Position numbers and translations under genes: made by a program
Notes under the pieces: generated by a model
Told to the model about the DNA's origin: nothing
Databases searched by the model: none
What the model saw: the letters and a program-made list of their open reading frames with translations, nothing else
Shown here: positions 1 through 6,769 of the stretch, one piece after another
Numbering within the stretch: the first letter of the stretch is position 1
Layout: every line of letters starts with the position of its first letter
NCBI GenBank assembly: GCA_018813975.1
Contig: JAHJAQ010000041.1
Coordinates: 1 to 22,909, forward strand
Reading direction: 5' to 3'
DNA: 22,909 bases
DNA from: Microcaldota archaeon
GTDB taxonomy: Archaea > Iainarchaeota > Iainarchaeia > Iainarchaeales > JAGVWC01

Positions 1-702
1 CCCATCAATAACTGAATCTCTCATCCCCGCTGTTTTTACTCGTCTTAATTTACTTTGCACCCCAAACTTTTCAAATAACAACCATTTTACATAGCGAAGC
101 AAAGCCAAATTAGCGCTATGGGCAACAACAACATTTATCCAAGAGGTTTTTGGGCTGAAAGAAGAAGTTCCTTCCGAATCAGCCAATCCCATAATAAACT
201 CGGCAGGATACGTTTCAATAAATGGCTTTCCTTTGTCAAAGTTTTCTTTAATCGATTTGATAAAATAGTACAATTGCTTGCTTTGGATTTGTGTTGAATA
301 GATTTTTTTCTTAGGATAACAGATTGAATAATAGCGTTCTTTTCCTAAAAGTTTCGAAACGGAAGCAGAAAATTTTTCTACAAAATCATAGTCAATCGCG
401 TCAAGTCGAATTTTGTACTCTTGTTTTCTCTTGTCTAACGAGAGAGAGCCATCGCCAAACAAAACTCCTAAAACATAAGACAATTCTCTGCTGGGTTTGG
501 TTTCAAAATAGTTTTCTCCACCAACCATTTTCACATTGTTGTTAAACCAATATGAAAGTGTTCCCAAAGAAAGATTAATTTCTTTCTCTTCTCGTAGCTT
601 CTTAATAATGCGTTTATAGCCCAAACCGCTCTCTTTCAGTTCTTTAACAGCATTAAAAATATTGTACTGGGCGGCAGAATCCAAATCTACAAATCGCTTC
701 AT
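1..702 (-). CDS. LAGLIDADG homing endonuclease with N-terminal HTH (3' end beyond window)
   Basis: This reading frame is open for 234 codons from an ATG at 702-700 to the left edge, where it is still open, so the C-terminus is missing. Residues about 5-55 look like a helix-turn-helix DNA-binding region with a basic helix (GYKRIIKKLREE). Two LAGLIDADG-type motifs follow: LGVLFGDGS at residues 78-86 and IMGLADSEG at 170-178. Both carry the acidic residue (D84 and D175) that binds metal in this nuclease family. Two motifs in one chain suggest a monomeric double-motif enzyme that cuts a long asymmetric DNA target. It has its own start codon, a TATA-like element and no visible host exons or extein, so it reads as a free-standing mobile endonuclease gene rather than an intein. 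A role as a LAGLIDADG-fold DNA-binding regulator is possible. The family call is secure; the target is unknown. Confidence 0.88.
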   Translation of the reverse strand, partial: MKRFVDLDSAAQYNIFNAVKELKESGLGYKRIIKKLREEKEINLSLGTLSYWFNNNVKMVGGENYFETKPSRELSYVLGVLFGDGSLSLDKRKQEYKIRLDAIDYDFVEKFSASVSKLLGKERYYSICYPKKKIYSTQIQSKQLYYFIKSIKENFDKGKPFIETYPAEFIMGLADSEGTSSFSPKTSWINVVVAHSANLALLRYVKWLLFEKFGVQSKLRRVKTAGMRDSVIDG

Positions 703-725
703 AAAAAGAAAACAACAAGACTGTG

Positions 726-733
726 CTTTAAAG
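726..733 (-). promoter_or_regulatory. TATA-like box for the homing endonuclease gene
   Basis: The sequence CTTTAAAG is centred about 27 bases upstream of the ATG at 702. Archaeal TATA boxes lie about 26 bases before the transcript start, so the mRNA may be leaderless. No Shine-Dalgarno sequence is visible before this ATG, which fits. Confidence 0.4.
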
Positions 734-780
734 TTTGGATAGAGTAGATTGCCACTAAAAGTACCTTTTATGATCCACAC

Positions 781-794
781 ATAGTAGCTACTAT
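781..794. repeat. Perfect 14-base palindrome overlapping the bpsA stop codon
   Basis: ATAGTAGCTACTAT is identical to its reverse complement and contains the bpsA stop codon (TAG read at 793-791). It has no spacer, so it could be a protein-binding dyad or a short terminator stem between bpsA and the endonuclease gene. The role is not determined. Confidence 0.4.
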
Positions 795-1813
795 TTACTA
801 GCATTGAATGGAATGGCTTCTTCTACCACGGTTTCTTCGTCTACAAAAAAAGATTCTCCTTTTCGAGGTTTGGGTACTCGCAAGGGAGTGTGATTTCCCG
901 TGCTTTGAATGCGCACTAAAGCGGCGGTATAAACTCTTTGTTGTTCGTTCGCCGGTTTGAATGGAAGGGCTCGAACAAAACGCAGGTTATCATAATCTTC
1001 TTCCAGGTCATCATCCAAATACGTGCTGAATTGTTCTATTAAACTCGTAATGGCAAAACCATTTTGAGAAAGGTCTGCTTGAAGCTGGCGCCATTTTGAC
1101 CATGAATTTTCAACGCATGTTAGAGAAAAATAACCCCAGCCATTTGGTTTTAATGCCTTGGTGCCAAAACGCAAAAAAGAATACAATCCAATCCTGGCTT
1201 CAGGTTGTTCGGTTACAAATCCATCAAATTTTTCCACATACTTTTGAGGTAATGGTTTAGAAATATCGTGTTGAACCAAGTCAATTTCAAATCCCTCTCT
1301 TTGAGCAATTTTTCCAATGTATTCTAAGATTTTTTTATCAATTTCAAAAACAGTTATTTTTTTGGGCAAACCAGTTAGGGCTAAGGCCAAACTGAACAAA
1401 TCATCATCCCCTAAAACTGCAATCGAAGCATCGGCGATGTCTTTTTTCAAAGTCATTACACTAAGCTTATTAAACAAATCAATGTCGTTTACGCGTTGTT
1501 GGTTTAAATGCAGTTCTTGTGGAATAAATCCCTTTCCAAAGATCCTAAAACGCTTGAACAAAGCATTATTGGAATCAAAGAATTGCTTTGGTTTGCAGGA
1601 AAAATGCTTGAAAACAATTGGATCCCATTTTGGTTGAATGGAACTGGATAAAATGCCTTTTTTTTCTCGAATTAATTCTTTTTTTAATAAATGGATGATT
1701 GCCTCTGCTAATTGTTTGGCACTACAATCCAGGTCTTCCAATAATTGCCAGGCGGTCTTGGGCTTGATTTGGAGCGATACAATCACTTTGCGTTCCAACC
1801 ACTTGTTGTCCAT
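791..1813 (-). CDS. bpsA: BpsA-type branched-chain polyamine synthase (N4-bis(aminopropyl)spermidine synthase family, formerly DUF43)
   Basis: The protein has 340 residues. An N-terminal winged-helix-like region (about 1-55) precedes a Rossmann aminopropyltransferase domain. The family signature GDDDL is at residues 135-139, followed by SLALALTGLP and an acidic residue on the next strand (FEID, 156-159). Known BpsA enzymes transfer aminopropyl groups from decarboxylated S-adenosylmethionine onto spermidine, giving branched polyamines. The gene directly upstream is speD, which makes that donor, and this strongly supports the assignment. A GGGAGGGG ribosome-binding sequence (about 1820-1827) precedes the ATG. 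One oddity: where I remember the family having a DPPE-like motif, this protein reads EQPE (residues 202-205), so substrate or activity may differ. The family is fairly certain; the exact polyamine product is not. Confidence 0.82.
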   Translation of the reverse strand: MDNKWLERKVIVSLQIKPKTAWQLLEDLDCSAKQLAEAIIHLLKKELIREKKGILSSSIQPKWDPIVFKHFSCKPKQFFDSNNALFKRFRIFGKGFIPQELHLNQQRVNDIDLFNKLSVMTLKKDIADASIAVLGDDDLFSLALALTGLPKKITVFEIDKKILEYIGKIAQREGFEIDLVQHDISKPLPQKYVEKFDGFVTEQPEARIGLYSFLRFGTKALKPNGWGYFSLTCVENSWSKWRQLQADLSQNGFAITSLIEQFSTYLDDDLEEDYDNLRFVRALPFKPANEQQRVYTAALVRIQSTGNHTPLRVPKPRKGESFFVDEETVVEEAIPFNASK

Positions 1814-1866
1814 TCTTGCCCCTCCCTAAATAGTCCAAAAAAATGGGCGATATATCACCCTATTGC

Positions 1867-2289
1867 TCACAGCAATGCTTGATTGACAGCAGGAAAAGAA
1901 ACCGACTCTTTTTCAGGTGTTTTTCCCCGCACAACCTCGGTTTTTTTTATTTTAATGGGTTTTATTTTTCGTGTTAGTGCTTCCATGAATTTTTCGGTTT
2001 TATTTTCAGCGCTACACGAAAAAACATCAATGCACAATAAACCGTGTTCTGGCCAGGTGTGAAAAGCCACGTGTGATTCAGATAACAAAAAGATTCCCGT
2101 AGCGCCAAAAGGAGAAAATTGGTGAAAATGATGACCCAAAATTGTTAGATTGGCTTCTTGAATACTTGCTTCAACTAGAGGTCGAATAGAGCGGACACTG
2201 TTCAAAAAGGCAGTTTCCTTAAAGTAAAGGTCTGCCACGATGTGGTGCCCCACGTTGGTCGCCAAGGGCATCACCTGTCTCGCTTTCAC
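1867..2289 (-). CDS. speD: S-adenosylmethionine decarboxylase proenzyme (pyruvoyl-dependent)
   Basis: This 140-residue protein matches the short prokaryotic class of AdoMet decarboxylase, which cleaves itself to create a pyruvoyl cofactor. The processing site SESH is visible at residues 70-73, with cleavage expected between Glu71 and Ser72. His77 in FHTWPE and Cys92 in DVFSCS sit 5 and 20 residues after that serine, the same spacing as Ser63/His68/Cys83 of the Thermotoga enzyme. Its product, decarboxylated AdoMet, is the aminopropyl donor for bpsA, which begins 53 bases downstream on the same strand. The chosen start is GTG at 2289-2287. An in-frame ATG at 2271-2269 (residue 7), next to an AGGTG sequence, is an alternative and would still give a full domain. 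Confidence 0.93.
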   Translation of the reverse strand: MKARQVMPLATNVGHHIVADLYFKETAFLNSVRSIRPLVEASIQEANLTILGHHFHQFSPFGATGIFLLSESHVAFHTWPEHGLLCIDVFSCSAENKTEKFMEALTRKIKPIKIKKTEVVRGKTPEKESVSFPAVNQALL

Positions 2290-2328
2290 TAGAAACAGTT
2301 TCCATAGAAATCTTAGGGTATTCTAAGC

Positions 2329-2337
2329 TTTTTAAAG
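2329..2337. promoter_or_regulatory. TATA-like element in the speD/squalene synthase divergent promoter region
   Basis: The 82-base gap between the divergent genes contains TTTTTAAAG. Read rightwards it lies about 39 bases before the GTG of the squalene synthase gene; read leftwards about 44 bases before the speD GTG. The near-symmetric core could serve either or both directions. Which strand is used cannot be decided from sequence alone. Confidence 0.35.
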
Positions 2338-2371
2338 GAAACGGTTTGGGGTTTTTTCCTCCAAAAAGGCA

Positions 2372-3379
2372 GTGTACTATCCTAATAAACCTGTTTTTGC
2401 TTTATTTTTGGTAAGTGAGATTGTGGGAGTTGCTCATTCTAACAAGTTATTGGCATTGGTTTCCAGGAGCTTTGCCGTGTGCATTCCGCGCTTGCCCAAA
2501 GTAGTACGGCAAGACGTGGGCAATTTTTATTTGTTATGCCGTTTTGCAGATTCAATCGAAGATTCCAAATTATCCCTCCAACAAAAAGAACGGTATTTCA
2601 AGCGGTTTAGAATGGTTCTCAAAAAAGAAGATCCCATCGCCTTGAAAAAACTTACAAACGAATTATTACCATTCATATGGGATAAGCATGATATTCAATT
2701 AGTGAACCAATTTGAACCAGTTCTAAAAGAATTTTCCGGTTTGAATCCCAAAGCCAAAAAAATCGCTTTAAAATGGTTGAAAGAAATGGTTTGGGGAATG
2801 AACGAGTACAGTCAGCGAGAAATCAAAACTTTTTTGGAATTAAACAAGTATTGTTATTACGTGGCCGGAACGGTTGGATTTTATTTAACGGATTTGTTTG
2901 TGTACAAGTTCAAACTAACCGGCCAACAAGCATTGAAAAAAAGCGCGGAAGAATTTGGTTTATTGCTTCAAAAAGTGAATATTATTCGTGATTTTTCCAA
3001 GGATTTTTCTCAGGGAAGAGTGTTTTGGCCCAGGCAATTATTTGAAAAATATGGTATAAAAGTAGAACGGGTTTTTGAACCACAAAACGAAGAAAAGCGA
3101 AAACTCATTCTGGAAGAAATGGTGGTTGATGCTAAAAAGCACGTGCAAGCATCCGTGGAGTATATTAAAAGGCTGCCCGCAGAATTGAAAGGATTGCGCA
3201 CATTTTGTGCAATCCCTCTCTTTATGGCTTTGCCCACCCTTGCCTTGTGTGAAGGAAACCCCAAAGTATTTGAACAAAACGAGAAAGTAAAACTAAGCAG
3301 GACTGAAACCATTCAAATCATTCACAATATTAACAGGCATGTTCAATCCGATGCTTTTCTAGAACAAAACGCGCACTAA
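2372..3379 (+). CDS. Squalene/phytoene synthase family protein
   Basis: The 335-residue protein is an all-helical head-to-head prenyl synthase. It has both aspartate-rich motifs that bind Mg-diphosphate: DSIED at residues 60-64 and DFSKD at 207-211, the latter within NIIRDFSKD. Other family landmarks are SRSFAVCIPRLP (31-42), YCYYVAGTVG (160-169) and GRVFWP (215-220). Enzymes of this family join two farnesyl or geranylgeranyl diphosphates into squalene or phytoene. The YVAGTVG and R-x-FWP segments look more squalene-synthase-like, but sequence reading cannot fix the product. The start is a GTG without a strong ribosome-binding site; the conserved part begins near residue 24, so a start at the GTG at 2423 is also possible. 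No other carotenoid or hopanoid gene is nearby. Confidence 0.85.
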   Translation: MYYPNKPVFALFLVSEIVGVAHSNKLLALVSRSFAVCIPRLPKVVRQDVGNFYLLCRFADSIEDSKLSLQQKERYFKRFRMVLKKEDPIALKKLTNELLPFIWDKHDIQLVNQFEPVLKEFSGLNPKAKKIALKWLKEMVWGMNEYSQREIKTFLELNKYCYYVAGTVGFYLTDLFVYKFKLTGQQALKKSAEEFGLLLQKVNIIRDFSKDFSQGRVFWPRQLFEKYGIKVERVFEPQNEEKRKLILEEMVVDAKKHVQASVEYIKRLPAELKGLRTFCAIPLFMALPTLALCEGNPKVFEQNEKVKLSRTETIQIIHNINRHVQSDAFLEQNAH

Positions 3380-3400
3380 CACTCGCCTTAGCGGTTTTTA

Positions 3401-3844
3401 TTATGGAAGTGTTTGTGTGTGCATTTCATCCAATAACGCTAAAAATCTCTTGGCTCTTTTTCCTAAGCGGGTCTCAATCGTTGTTCTAAATGTTAACCAA
3501 GCGGCTATTGCTTCTGTATCCCCCTGTAACTTACTTGTTTTTTTTGCTTGAATACGCGCCGCCGATTTTGTAGCTAACGTTTTAGCAGCGACTAATAGGT
3601 CTTTTCTAATAGTCGCATCTTGAATATAGAGCTTTTTTAAAGCGGCAATAAGACGATAACGAGCAGTGGAATATAAGTAGTGCTCCCAGAATGCGCGGTT
3701 ATGGGGGGACTGTTTTAGCTCTTTTTTGAATCGTTCTTGACTGGCTTCCAAAATTTTATCAATCGTGGTTTGGCTTACTTTTTTCATCCGATGGGCATTC
3801 TGCGTTCGAGTTTGTTCTACAGGAGTCCATTTAATACGTGGCAT
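3401..3844 (-). CDS. Hypothetical basic alpha-helical protein
   Basis: I do not recognise this 147-residue protein. It is lysine- and arginine-rich, has no membrane segment, signal peptide or cysteines, and reads as a series of amphipathic helices (for example residues 24-45, 52-72 and 80-100). The ATG at 3844-3842 is preceded by AGAGGAAA on the same strand, a plausible ribosome-binding site. It starts 12 bases after the stop codon of the DUF1003 gene, so the two are probably one transcript. The basic helical character could fit nucleic-acid or partner-protein binding, but that is only a guess. It ends tail-to-tail with the squalene synthase gene, 21 bases away. Confidence 0.7.
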   Translation of the reverse strand: MPRIKWTPVEQTRTQNAHRMKKVSQTTIDKILEASQERFKKELKQSPHNRAFWEHYLYSTARYRLIAALKKLYIQDATIRKDLLVAAKTLATKSAARIQAKKTSKLQGDTEAIAAWLTFRTTIETRLGKRAKRFLALLDEMHTQTLP

Positions 3845-3856
3845 AACTTTTTCCTC

Positions 3857-4324
3857 TTAGTGACTTTTGTTTAGCGTTTCTAATTCTTCTTGGAGCTTTT
3901 TAATATCAGTTTCTAGTTTTTCCGTGCGCTGGTCTAATGGTTTTTCAAATAAGTGTTCTTTGATTTCTAATAAATCCAATTGGAGTACCTTGATTTCTTT
4001 TTCGGCTTTGCGGTTAATATAATAGTCTTTGCGTGCTCTTTCTCGATCAATTTCGGCTGCTCGGTTTTGGGACATTAAAATAATGGGGGCTTGAATAGCA
4101 GCCAAACAAGACAGTACGAGATTCAATAGAATAAAAGGATACGGATCCCATTGTTGCGGAGAAAGCAACCAGATCGCGTTCAATGCAATCCAAACCAATA
4201 AGAAAAGAAAAAAGAGGGTAATAAAAGTCCAGCTGCCCGCCCATCGGGCTAACTTGTCAGCAGCACGAGCACCAAGACGCGTTTTTTTTCGCGGAACACT
4301 CGATTTGATTGGGGGGGTTGACAT
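3857..4324 (-). CDS. DUF1003 family membrane protein
   Basis: The 155-residue protein shows the DUF1003 pattern: ADKLARWAGSW at residues 22-32, a first membrane helix (about 31-54), the segment WDPYPFILLNLVLS (59-72) leading into a second membrane helix (about 63-84), then MSQNR (84-88). A long charged helix with coiled-coil character fills the rest (about 88-155). The biochemical role of DUF1003 proteins is not established. The gene is followed 12 bases later by the basic helical protein, and its promoter region is shared, back to back, with the channel-peptidase operon. It has no Shine-Dalgarno sequence; a TATA-like element about 25 bases upstream suggests a leaderless message. Confidence 0.85.
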   Translation of the reverse strand: MSTPPIKSSVPRKKTRLGARAADKLARWAGSWTFITLFFLFLLVWIALNAIWLLSPQQWDPYPFILLNLVLSCLAAIQAPIILMSQNRAAEIDRERARKDYYINRKAEKEIKVLQLDLLEIKEHLFEKPLDQRTEKLETDIKKLQEELETLNKSH

Positions 4325-4344
4325 GCCAAGAAAAAGGAGGTTGG

Positions 4345-4354
4345 AATATTTAAC
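4345..4354 (-). promoter_or_regulatory. TATA-like box for the DUF1003 gene
   Basis: On the minus strand this reads GTTAAATATT, centred about 25 bases before the ATG at 4324. That places the expected transcript start at or next to the start codon (leaderless). Confidence 0.45.
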
Positions 4355-4389
4355 TGTTTTTCTTGCAATTCAAATCCACTCCAATAAAG

Positions 4390-4397
4390 TTTAAAAG
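4390..4397 (+). promoter_or_regulatory. TATA-like box for the channel-peptidase/ATP-grasp operon
   Basis: TTTAAAAG lies about 34 bases before the ATG at 4427, consistent with a transcript start near 4419 and a very short leader. It is the only clear promoter candidate for the five-gene run that ends at 8468, because all downstream junctions are overlapping or nearly so. Confidence 0.45.
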
Positions 4398-4426
4398 CCT
4401 TGGACGCGTCTTTTATGTGATTATCT

Positions 4427-5932
4427 ATGGTCATAGATGCTGCTTTATTTCAAAATCCATTGGTTCTGGCTGCTATATTGATTATTGGAGGCGTTATTCT
4501 TGCACGCCTTATTAGAGTGGTATTGGGAAGAGTACTTCAAAGTGGCAATCTGTTTGCACACAAAGATGCTAAAATGGTTGGGAGCCTAGTAGAATTAGTA
4601 ATATGGTTATCCATTCTCATTCTGGTGTTACGCGTTTTCAATATAAATGTTGGAGACATTGTGTTTGAAAAGTTATTAGCAGTGGTTCCAAATCTCATTA
4701 TTTTCTTACTCATTATGCTCATCGGATACATTGCAATTGCCATTGCCATTAAGCTATTAGAAGGATTTGTAAAAAAAGTTTTGTTACAAGACCGGTTTGA
4801 AGAGTTTGGCATTAACAAAAGCCTTTTTAGCAGTATTTTTATGATTCTACAGCTTTTTTTGGTATTGGTATTGTTAAACGCGGCCTTGCTTTATTCGGGC
4901 TTTTCACTATCTTTTATTGATGTAATTGTAAACACGATTATTGTAGTGTTTATTGTTGGATTGTTTGGAGTCATTATTTTTGCGTTTCACAAGCACTGGA
5001 GCAATTTATTACTAGCACCCGTGGTTCGCAAAAAAGGAATTAAGCCAGGCACCATAATCAAAATAGATAACTTTGTTGGAGAAGTGGCTTCTGTAACCGA
5101 AAAAGGCGTTCACATCCATTTGGACGATGGCTTTGATTTTTTTATCCCCAACCAAGAAGTTATTGGAAAAAAAGTGGGAATTCAGCGCGTTCACACCAAT
5201 CTTTCCAGTTTTGAAAACCTATTAACCAATTTTGTAGCCCAAAAAAAATCCTATTGTGGGCCGGCTTCTGCAAGCATGATTCTGTCTTTTTTCGGGCTTG
5301 AATTCTCTCAGGAAGTCATCGCCCAAAAAGCCCAGACTAAAGTGCCGGGCGGAAACGAGCCCGAAGAAATCATAAAAGCCGTTCATGAGCTCACAAAAGG
5401 AGAGGTTCTGTCCAAGCTCGTGCCGTATACGCACGTCAAAAACCTGCGAGATGAATTAAAAAACTGGTTGGGGGAAGGGGCTTTGCTCATGCTCTGGTAT
5501 AAAAAACCGATTTTGTTTCCCGATGCCACTACCGGGCATTATGTAGTGGGCATCGGGGTAAACGAAAACGACATTATTGTGTTAGATCCCAGCTCTGAAA
5601 CCGGCGGGGTTTACACGGTAAATTATAACCTTATGGAAGGGGCCATGGGAAAAACCGACAAAGAACGCGGATACATTATTTTTGCAGTAAAAGGGTCTTC
5701 GGCATACTGGCTGTTGTCCAAAAGAATCACGTACACGGACGCCAACATGTACAAGAGCCTTTCCAAGGGCGCTGAAAAGCATTTGCGGCGATTATGGCGA
5801 AAGCACGCTTTGATTAAAGACATTATTTCAGAGCATGTTTCAAGCAAAATAGAAGAGCCGAAGGTAACCCCCATTTGGAAGCCAAACACTACAAAAGGAA
5901 AAAACCCGGAAACCGGAGAAGAGCCAGCATGA
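4427..5932 (+). CDS. MscS-like membrane channel fused to a C39-like cysteine peptidase domain
   Basis: The 501-residue protein has two parts. Residues 1-190 carry about five membrane helices (roughly 9-30, 53-70, 83-110, 132-155 and 163-187). Residues about 204-250 form an MscS-type beta domain, with KPGTIIKIDNFVGEV and the hallmark DGFDFFIPNQEV (234-245). The second part (about 265-425) is a papain-fold, C39-like peptidase: QKKSYCGPAS gives Gln272 and nucleophile Cys277, GHYVVGIG gives His371, and IIVLDPSS gives Asp387, a complete apparent catalytic set. The C-terminal tail is polar. C39 domains usually sit on ABC exporters and cut leader peptides; here the membrane part is channel-like. The stop codon overlaps the start of the next gene (ATGA at 5929-5932). 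The domain calls are firm; substrate and transport role are inference. Confidence 0.85.
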   Translation: MVIDAALFQNPLVLAAILIIGGVILARLIRVVLGRVLQSGNLFAHKDAKMVGSLVELVIWLSILILVLRVFNINVGDIVFEKLLAVVPNLIIFLLIMLIGYIAIAIAIKLLEGFVKKVLLQDRFEEFGINKSLFSSIFMILQLFLVLVLLNAALLYSGFSLSFIDVIVNTIIVVFIVGLFGVIIFAFHKHWSNLLLAPVVRKKGIKPGTIIKIDNFVGEVASVTEKGVHIHLDDGFDFFIPNQEVIGKKVGIQRVHTNLSSFENLLTNFVAQKKSYCGPASASMILSFFGLEFSQEVIAQKAQTKVPGGNEPEEIIKAVHELTKGEVLSKLVPYTHVKNLRDELKNWLGEGALLMLWYKKPILFPDATTGHYVVGIGVNENDIIVLDPSSETGGVYTVNYNLMEGAMGKTDKERGYIIFAVKGSSAYWLLSKRITYTDANMYKSLSKGAEKHLRRLWRKHALIKDIISEHVSSKIEEPKVTPIWKPNTTKGKNPETGEEPA

Positions 5933-6768
5933 AAATAGGGGTAATTGCTGAAACTGAAACCCCGCAAACCAAAAAACTGGTGGATGCCCTCAACCAGCAA
6001 AAGGCAACAGGGATTTTTCAAAGCATTGCTGAAATCGGATTGGGTGTCAAAAACAACAAGCCTTTTTTGGTTGGTGCACAAGATTTTTTTTTAAAAATGG
6101 ATGGCGTTTTTTTCCAATTACCCCCTAGTTTTATGGCGTTCATGGAACCAGTATTATCCGAAATTGCCGAACATGGCATTTTTTCCCCCATCGAACCGGA
6201 AAGCTTTTTTTTATTGTCCAACGAACCCTATCTCTTTCACGTATTAAACCGCAAAGACGTTCCGATTCCACGCACCATGGTGTTTGCAGATTTGAGCAGT
6301 ATTTCCTCGACTGTAAAAGATTTTTCCATGCCCTGCATGATTACAGCGTATCATGGCGCGCAGCGCATTCAAAGTACGCGCTGTGAAAATCTTTCCAGCC
6401 TGCAAAGCGTTGTCAACAGCCTGCCCACTCCCTTGGACTGCATAATGATGCGCGAACAGCCAACCGGCGCCAAAGTAACCAGTATTACGATTGGCGAAAA
6501 CGTTTTTTCAGCGGAATTTTCCTTTAATTCCCAAAAAAACGAGTTTGAGAAAAAAGGGCGCTTAATACGATTGGGAGAAGCTGAAACCTACAATGTTATC
6601 CAGGCCAGTCGCGCTGTGGGACTGGAAATAGCTACGATAGAAACCATTGACGGAAAAATAGTGGGTGTTTCTTCAATGGTTGGATTAGAAGAAATGAGCC
6701 AAATCACCAGCCAAAACTTGTTTGGGTTAATCGCTCAATTCCTTGTGGAACGCTGTGGAGGCGAATAG
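5929..6768 (+). CDS. Degenerate ATP-grasp-like protein (probable pseudoenzyme, RimK-related)
   Basis: Starting at the ATG inside the ATGA overlap (5929), this is 279 residues; an upstream in-frame ATG at 5875 is unlikely because it lies deep in the preceding gene. The overall order of segments parallels the intact ATP-grasp gene next door, but key residues are gone. Where the neighbour has VVKLLSGFGGKG, this protein has CMITAYHGAQRI (136-147), with no lysine and no glycine-rich loop. Where the neighbour has IEVNFTPG, it has VGVSSMVG (245-252), lacking the metal-binding Glu and Asn. It is therefore probably not a ligase on its own and may be a partner, scaffold or regulator of the neighbour. 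The ATP-grasp relationship is inferred from side-by-side comparison and is less certain than for the other two copies. Confidence 0.65.
   Translation: MKIGVIAETETPQTKKLVDALNQQKATGIFQSIAEIGLGVKNNKPFLVGAQDFFLKMDGVFFQLPPSFMAFMEPVLSEIAEHGIFSPIEPESFFLLSNEPYLFHVLNRKDVPIPRTMVFADLSSISSTVKDFSMPCMITAYHGAQRIQSTRCENLSSLQSVVNSLPTPLDCIMMREQPTGAKVTSITIGENVFSAEFSFNSQKNEFEKKGRLIRLGEAETYNVIQASRAVGLEIATIETIDGKIVGVSSMVGLEEMSQITSQNLFGLIAQFLVERCGGE
6756..6761 (+). promoter_or_regulatory. Ribosome-binding site that fixes the start of the second ATP-grasp gene
   Basis: TGGAGG ends 8 bases before the ATG at 6770 and lies within the end of the previous gene. It favours 6770 over the further-upstream TTG at 6743, which has no comparable site. 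Confidence 0.65.
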
Positions 6769-6769
6769 C

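Noticed and set aside
324..545. A 73-codon plus-strand frame
   Set aside because: It lies antisense within the homing endonuclease gene, whose own frame is open throughout and carries clear family motifs.
3378..3413. Inverted repeat AACACT/AGTGTT between the squalene synthase and helical-protein genes
   Set aside because: The arms are only 6 bases with a 24-base spacer, which is weak; it is not strong enough to call a terminator.
5875..5928. An 18-codon N-terminal extension of the first ATP-grasp-like gene
   Set aside because: It would overlap the previous gene deeply. The ATGA overlap at 5929 matches the other junctions of the operon, and the protein begins there with a normal beta strand (MKIGVIAE).
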